Shown here piece by piece: positions 6,278 through 9,833 of a stretch of DNA of 9,833 nt. The notes beneath the pieces are model-generated. The model was given only the letters and a program-made list of their open reading frames with translations. It did no database searches and was not told where the DNA came from. The translations under genes and the position numbers were made by a program. Numbering within the stretch: the first letter of the stretch is position 1; the number at the start of each line of letters is the position of its first letter. Source of the stretch: CAZAIO01 sp964485235 (lineage in GTDB: Bacteria; Chloroflexota; Dehalococcoidia; GIF9; UBA5629). The stretch spans positions 1 to 9,833 of the forward strand of contig CAZAIO010000102.1 in the NCBI GenBank assembly GCA_964485235.1, in the 5' to 3' direction.

Positions 6278-7549
6278 CTATGACGGATTTAAGACACGTC
6301 CTACAAATATTATACTATTTGTCTGAATGTCCCTGATAAAGAATATGAAAGGCCGGTCTATCGTCATGGTGACCGGGTTCATTGGTGCAGCCGTCAGCCC
6401 CACTATTACCGCAGTCGCTGCCGCTGCTTCCGTCCCTGATTCATTTACAGAGACAAAAGCTTTATGCACCACATCCTGTATAAACAGGTCTTTCTTGCCG
6501 TCCATACCCGAAAAATCGGCAGCGTCGGTAAATGCCACGCCCATACCCAGTGTACCGAGCGCCTTTTTCAGCCCGAAGCTGGACTCATACTCAAATTTGG
6601 GCATCGTGAGAGATACCTGACTCCTTCCCATATTATCTATGATGTTTGTAATAAATCCAGTAACGAGTTTATCTTCGAAATTGTTGAACTGTCCCGCTTC
6701 CGGCAACAGTACCACCATTGACAGTTCCCCGCCATCATAGGGGAGCTCTACAGCCTGATAGCCGTCACCTTCCGTATAACCAAACGACTCCGACTGATGC
6801 ATCATAGGCACATCGACCTCGCCGCCGTCCAGCAGGTGGAACGTCCCGTTGGCTGTTGCGGCGTCGTGAAAAGGATGTTCCCATGCCGCATTAAAGTATA
6901 TGGCATTGGTCAAAACAAGCCTGGTGAACTGGTTGATAATCCCCTGAGGGATCAGGTCTTTGATTTTGCCCTCGGTCTGGTCGCTCACCCACTTGTTAAT
7001 GGTCACCCTCGATTGCTCCGTCTCATTAATGAAGTCCACTATCCGCAAGCCTGCCCCATAGTTCTTTGCCAGGATATCGAGATATTCATTGAGAAACTGA
7101 TAGTCTTTTTGTCCCCATATGGCATTGACTATATTCAGCCTGAAGCCTTTATCATCCTTACCTTTTGAGCCTTCCCCGCGTTGTTTTAACTGCAGGTCCA
7201 GGCTGTTAAATGCCGGATGTAAACGCTCCTGCGACAGGTCGAAATGTAACGCTTCCGCCATATCTTTTTCAGTATCTCCACGGGCACCCGCATATGTCAT
7301 CGCCAGAGCCTCCGATATGCTATACGGAGAATAAAAAAGATTAGACCCGTCCTGCTTTAGTATCCGGTATAAGTCGAACGCAAAAGTGTTGTTTCCATCG
7401 ACCAGAACCGAGAGGTCGGTTTCGCTGACCGAAGGTGCAGTATCCCGGGGTATATCTGAATGGAGCACGTCTCCGGATACTTTCTGCGTACAACCGGAAA
7501 GCCCGATCAGTATCAATGGTATGATTAAAAGTACTGCTATTTTTCTCAT
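6278..7549 (-). CDS. Lipoprotein serpin (serine protease inhibitor)
   Basis: A 423-residue serpin, full length for the family (core about 370-380 residues). A short lipoprotein signal peptide (basic MRK, then a hydrophobic stretch, lipobox LSGC with Cys20) predicts anchoring outside the cytoplasmic membrane. The serpin fold runs from about 55 to 421: NTFAFDLYR, SNLFYSPYSISEALAMTYAGA, LVLTNAIYFNAAWEHPF, a beta-strand segment at VELPYDG, and the family signature TIDRPFIFFI (396-405). The hinge of the reactive-centre loop, ESGTEAAAATA (370-380), has the Gly, Thr and Ala-rich pattern of inhibitory serpins. Counting 17 residues from Glu370 puts the scissile bond near Thr386-Ala387 (LTA), a small uncharged P1 more suited to elastase- or subtilisin-like proteases than trypsin. 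The ATG has GGAG 6 nt upstream. The mature domain likely protects the cell surface against foreign or self proteases; the target is unknown. Confidence 0.92.
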   Translation of the reverse strand: MRKIAVLLIIPLILIGLSGCTQKVSGDVLHSDIPRDTAPSVSETDLSVLVDGNNTFAFDLYRILKQDGSNLFYSPYSISEALAMTYAGARGDTEKDMAEALHFDLSQERLHPAFNSLDLQLKQRGEGSKGKDDKGFRLNIVNAIWGQKDYQFLNEYLDILAKNYGAGLRIVDFINETEQSRVTINKWVSDQTEGKIKDLIPQGIINQFTRLVLTNAIYFNAAWEHPFHDAATANGTFHLLDGGEVDVPMMHQSESFGYTEGDGYQAVELPYDGGELSMVVLLPEAGQFNNFEDKLVTGFITNIIDNMGRSQVSLTMPKFEYESSFGLKKALGTLGMGVAFTDAADFSGMDGKKDLFIQDVVHKAFVSVNESGTEAAAATAVIVGLTAAPMNPVTMTIDRPFIFFIRDIQTNSIIFVGRVLNPS

Positions 7550-7588
7550 TTCTCTCTCCGTTAAAGAATTTATTAAAGCCTTTATTTA

Positions 7589-7594
7589 ATTATA
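7589..7594 (-). promoter_or_regulatory. Possible -10 box of the serpin gene
   Basis: A perfect TATAAT reads on the minus strand about 40 nt before the serpin ATG. No convincing -35 lies 16-18 bp upstream (GAACCA/AACCAA). The stretch 7560-7720 is very AT-rich, so this is a weak call. Confidence 0.25.
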
Positions 7595-7760
7595 GTGAGC
7601 TTTCATGGATTTGGTTCATTACAGGAAAAAGGAACACAATGTATATTTTTATAATAAATGTCCCTTATTCTAAAATATAATTAGAAGGAAACTCACGGAC
7701 GGTTTTTAAATGAGAGGAAAATATACAGGCAAATGATTTTCGGTAATGAAAAATTATCCC

Positions 7761-8996
7761 TTATGCGCGGTATTCTGCCCCGACACCTTTACTCCCTGTA
7801 ATGAGGGAGCCCTTATTATTACATACACATGCCACCCCTCCCCTATCCATTTCGGGAATACAACGGTTACAGTGGTCGCAATCGGAAGCCGCTACGTCAC
7901 CTTTATACCATTTGTTCACGATATCAGGGTCCTTTATTATCGCTCTGCCCACTTCAACAAATTCAAAGCCTTCTCGCATAGCTGTGTCCAGGTCTTTTAT
8001 GGAACATATCCCGCCGATAAGCACCACCGGTATTTTCACCGACTTGAGTATTTTTAACGCATCCTGCATTAAAAATAGATTTCGAAATTCATAGTGTTGA
8101 ACCATAAAATGTCCGAAAAGAAGAAGGCCTATCTTTTTTATGAGGCTCCTTTGAACGGCAACCATTTCCAACGTCGGCACATTCCCCCGCAGCATCATCA
8201 ATGGTGTTTTTGACGTGAAACCGCAGCTCGGTACCAATGCGCTGGCACCCTCTTCTTCGAAACGCTTTGCGATAGCCACGGCATCATCTATTTCCAGTCC
8301 ATTTTTAAGCCCGTCGGTCACATTCATCTTCACCATGACCGGATAGTCCGCACCCACAGCCTCGCGAATCCGCCTGATCACCAGGGCAGGGAAAAGCATC
8401 CGGTTCTCCGGAGAGCCTCCATATTTATCGGTTCGCCTGTTGGTATATGGTGATAGAAACTGCGATAGGAGATAGCCATGGCCGGCGTGGACCTCGATTG
8501 CGTCAAAACCTGCGTTCCGTGCCGTAACCGCAGCACGTACAAACTCCCCGATCATCAAATCGATGTCACTTTCGGTCATTACCCGTGGAAAACTCAAACG
8601 AAAAAGATTGAACTTACGTGAAACACCGATCGGTATAAACCCTGTATCAGCTTTACTGGCAAAGTACCCGCAATGTCCCAGCTGGATAGAGACAGCGGCA
8701 CCTTCTTTATGGACCGCATCGATAAGCCTTTTCAGGTCAGGAACTACGTCTTCCCGCATCCACAACTCGTGACCATAGGCACGTCCACCCTGTGTTACGG
8801 AACAATATGCCACAGTAGTCATTGCAACACCACCGGCGGCCACCGCTCTGTGATGTTCGATAAGCCGGTTGGAACATGTACCATCCTGGCACATTCCCTC
8901 AAAGCAGCCTGCTTTGATTATACGGTTGCGCAGGATGAGACTTCCGATCTTGCCCGGTGTGAATACTTTACGTGTTTCAGGTTTTATCTGTGCCAT
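7761..8996 (-). CDS. OYE-family NADH:flavin oxidoreductase with C-terminal Fe-S cysteine motif
   Basis: A 411-residue single-barrel FMN enzyme of the OYE/FadH N-terminal family. These enzymes reduce C=C bonds activated by a carbonyl or similar group, using NAD(P)H or reduced carriers. Visible features: VFTPGKIGSLILRNRI near the N-terminus (11-26), QLGH (105-108), the substrate-binding and proton-donor motif HAGHGYLLSQFLSPYTN (His170, His173, Tyr175), DKYGGSPENR (190-199), VVLIGGI (324-330) for phosphate binding, and VGRAIIKDPD (349-358). The C-terminus holds Cys373, 376, 379 and 390 (CDHCNRC then AC), like the 4Fe-4S site of FadH, but the FAD/NAD(P) half is absent. It therefore probably takes electrons from a separate reductase or ferredoxin. 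The ATG has AAAGGAG 10 nt upstream. It follows thyX by 91 bp with no terminator between, so co-transcription is likely. Confidence 0.9.
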   Translation of the reverse strand: MAQIKPETRKVFTPGKIGSLILRNRIIKAGCFEGMCQDGTCSNRLIEHHRAVAAGGVAMTTVAYCSVTQGGRAYGHELWMREDVVPDLKRLIDAVHKEGAAVSIQLGHCGYFASKADTGFIPIGVSRKFNLFRLSFPRVMTESDIDLMIGEFVRAAVTARNAGFDAIEVHAGHGYLLSQFLSPYTNRRTDKYGGSPENRMLFPALVIRRIREAVGADYPVMVKMNVTDGLKNGLEIDDAVAIAKRFEEEGASALVPSCGFTSKTPLMMLRGNVPTLEMVAVQRSLIKKIGLLLFGHFMVQHYEFRNLFLMQDALKILKSVKIPVVLIGGICSIKDLDTAMREGFEFVEVGRAIIKDPDIVNKWYKGDVAASDCDHCNRCIPEMDRGGVACVCNNKGSLITGSKGVGAEYRA

Positions 8997-9087
8997 ACCA
9001 GGACTGCTCCTTTATATACCGACGCCGGTTCGCACACTCCGGTAAAGGAATCAACAAAACCGGGTTTACGACATCAGGTTGCCCGTT

Positions 9088-9726
9088 TTAGAGGTCTGAA
9101 AAGATCGAGGGTGCCTTAGCTTTCATTATGTCAAGTATTTTGCCTGCTACCGCCCTCATTTCAGGCAAAGACCGTTTACTCGTCCGTAATTTAATAAAGT
9201 GCCTCAGTTCCCGAAAGTTCATTGTCATTACAATTTGCGTCTCGCAAGCGTTCGGCAAGACATACCTTGCGATTTCCGGTTTGACGCCGTCAGACAAAAG
9301 TTTCCTGTAAGTTTTCCATGAACTGAGCATTGCGTTCTCATAGAGCGCGGCAGTATTCTCTCCGCATGCCTGGAGTTCCGGCGGTGTGACATATCTGGGC
9401 TCCAACTCCTTCACATAGCGCTGGCTTCTCTGGCTGTAACTGGCCAGCCTGTGACGTACCAGTTCGTGCGTAAGCACCCGGCTCGCTTTAATATAGAACG
9501 TTGCCGATGCATGTTCGATAACCGATTCATGCCCCATGCGTATCCAGGACTTAACACGCTCAGGATTGGTACCCAGCTTATCCGTGGAACCCCAGCATAA
9601 CCTGCCTGAGTATTCGATAAGCTCTTCGGGACCTGCGATTTCTGCTTCACCTGCCGTATGAGACTTCTCCTGGACCAGACCGGTAATACCAAGCAACTTT
9701 ACTTCTATATTATATTCATCTGTCAT
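9088..9726 (-). CDS. thyX: Flavin-dependent thymidylate synthase ThyX
   Basis: A 212-residue ThyX, close to the usual 210-250. It methylates dUMP to dTMP with methylene-tetrahydrofolate as carbon donor, using FAD and NAD(P)H. The signature RHR-x7-S is intact: RHRLASYSQRSQRY gives Arg91-His92-Arg93, Ser101, Arg103 and Tyr104. Other family segments are GHESVIEHASATFYI (65-79), SRVLTHELVRHR, ARYVLP (Arg154) and MNFRELRHFIKLR (169-181, with the dUMP-contacting Arg at 181). The C-terminal segment, usually AQ-x-E, reads SLPEMR, a departure from the consensus. The ATG has GGGGAG about 5 nt upstream, and a good promoter lies at 9801-9828. A thymidylate synthase of this type is common in anaerobes and small-genome lineages. 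Identification is secure. Confidence 0.96.
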   Translation of the reverse strand: MTDEYNIEVKLLGITGLVQEKSHTAGEAEIAGPEELIEYSGRLCWGSTDKLGTNPERVKSWIRMGHESVIEHASATFYIKASRVLTHELVRHRLASYSQRSQRYVKELEPRYVTPPELQACGENTAALYENAMLSSWKTYRKLLSDGVKPEIARYVLPNACETQIVMTMNFRELRHFIKLRTSKRSLPEMRAVAGKILDIMKAKAPSIFSDL

Positions 9727-9800
9727 TGCGTCTCCCCGGTTCTTTTTCTTTTTTCAAAACGCACTATAAGAACTTCATCATGCTGCGTTATCTTCCGACT

Positions 9801-9828
9801 ATTATAGTATATGGACAATAACAGGCAA
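9801..9828 (-). promoter_or_regulatory. Promoter of thyX
   Basis: On the minus strand TTGCCT (plus 9823-9828) and a perfect TATAAT (plus 9801-9806) are separated by 16 bp. The start would be near 9794, a leader of about 68 nt. The -10 overlaps a small dyad ACTAT-T-ATAGT (9798-9808). This is the best promoter match in the window and probably drives both thyX and the OYE-family gene downstream. Confidence 0.5.
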
Positions 9829-9833
9829 AATAC

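Noticed and set aside
7668..7686. Inverted repeat TTCTAA/TTAGAA with a 7-nt loop, as a terminator of the OYE gene
   Set aside because: The stem is only 6 AT-rich pairs with no U-tract, in a region where such repeats are expected by chance.
9061..9090. AAACCGGGTTT dyad after thyX as a terminator
   Set aside because: The arms are 5 bp with a 1-nt centre, which cannot form an RNA hairpin, and no U-tract follows.
8673..9119. A 148-codon plus-strand frame spanning the OYE 5' end and thyX 3' end
   Set aside because: It overlaps two confident minus-strand genes and shows no domain or ribosome site.
1..9833. CRISPR arrays, tRNA/rRNA genes, insertion sequences or att sites
   Set aside because: No regularly spaced direct repeats, cloverleaf, transposase or paired terminal repeats were seen on reading both strands.

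Overview
The window holds seven intact protein genes, no RNA genes, no mobile element and no CRISPR array. Gene content points to a strictly or facultatively anaerobic bacterium. Four of the seven genes encode flavoenzymes: a soluble fumarate-reductase-type flavoprotein, two Old-Yellow-Enzyme (OYE) family reductases with Fe-S cysteine motifs, and the flavin-dependent thymidylate synthase ThyX. A fifth gene is a NapH-type membrane polyferredoxin. A surface-attached protein with zinc ribbons and a lipoprotein serpin suggest an environmental lineage; Chloroflexota (Dehalococcoidia-like) or a Desulfobacterota-like anaerobe would fit. This is inference from gene content, not a phylogenetic result.

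Layout, left to right. Gene 1 (123-1670, +) is an FAD-binding reductase/dehydrogenase of the fumarate reductase / 3-ketosteroid dehydrogenase superfamily. It converges on gene 2 (1787-3670, -), a FadH-like multidomain enoate reductase (OYE barrel, 4Fe-4S motif, FAD and NAD(P) domains). A 14-bp perfect inverted repeat lies in the 116 bp between them. A gene-free AT-rich stretch (3671-3991) follows, then gene 3 (about 3992-5092, -), an LppM-like extracytoplasmic domain with one membrane helix and three cytoplasmic zinc ribbons. Gene 4 (5399-6172, +) is divergent from gene 3 and encodes the NapH-type Fe-S membrane protein. It converges on gene 5 (6278-7549, -), a lipoprotein serpin, and a strong hairpin separates the two. 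Genes 6 (7761-8996, -; single-barrel OYE with a C-terminal Fe-S motif) and 7 (9088-9726, -; thyX) are 91 bp apart on the same strand and probably share the thyX promoter at the right edge.

How they may work together: the three redox flavoproteins and the membrane polyferredoxin could make up an anaerobic system that reduces activated C=C bonds, with the NapH-type protein passing membrane electrons. Each gene appears to be its own transcription unit except thyX and gene 6, so this is a neighbourhood and not a demonstrated operon. The substrates cannot be read from the sequence. The most unusual items are the shortened OYE barrel with His in place of the catalytic Tyr in gene 2, the membrane-anchored triple zinc-ribbon protein, the lipoprotein serpin with an intact inhibitory hinge, and several leader or intergenic hairpins, one of which overlaps the Shine-Dalgarno (SD) sequence of gene 4.
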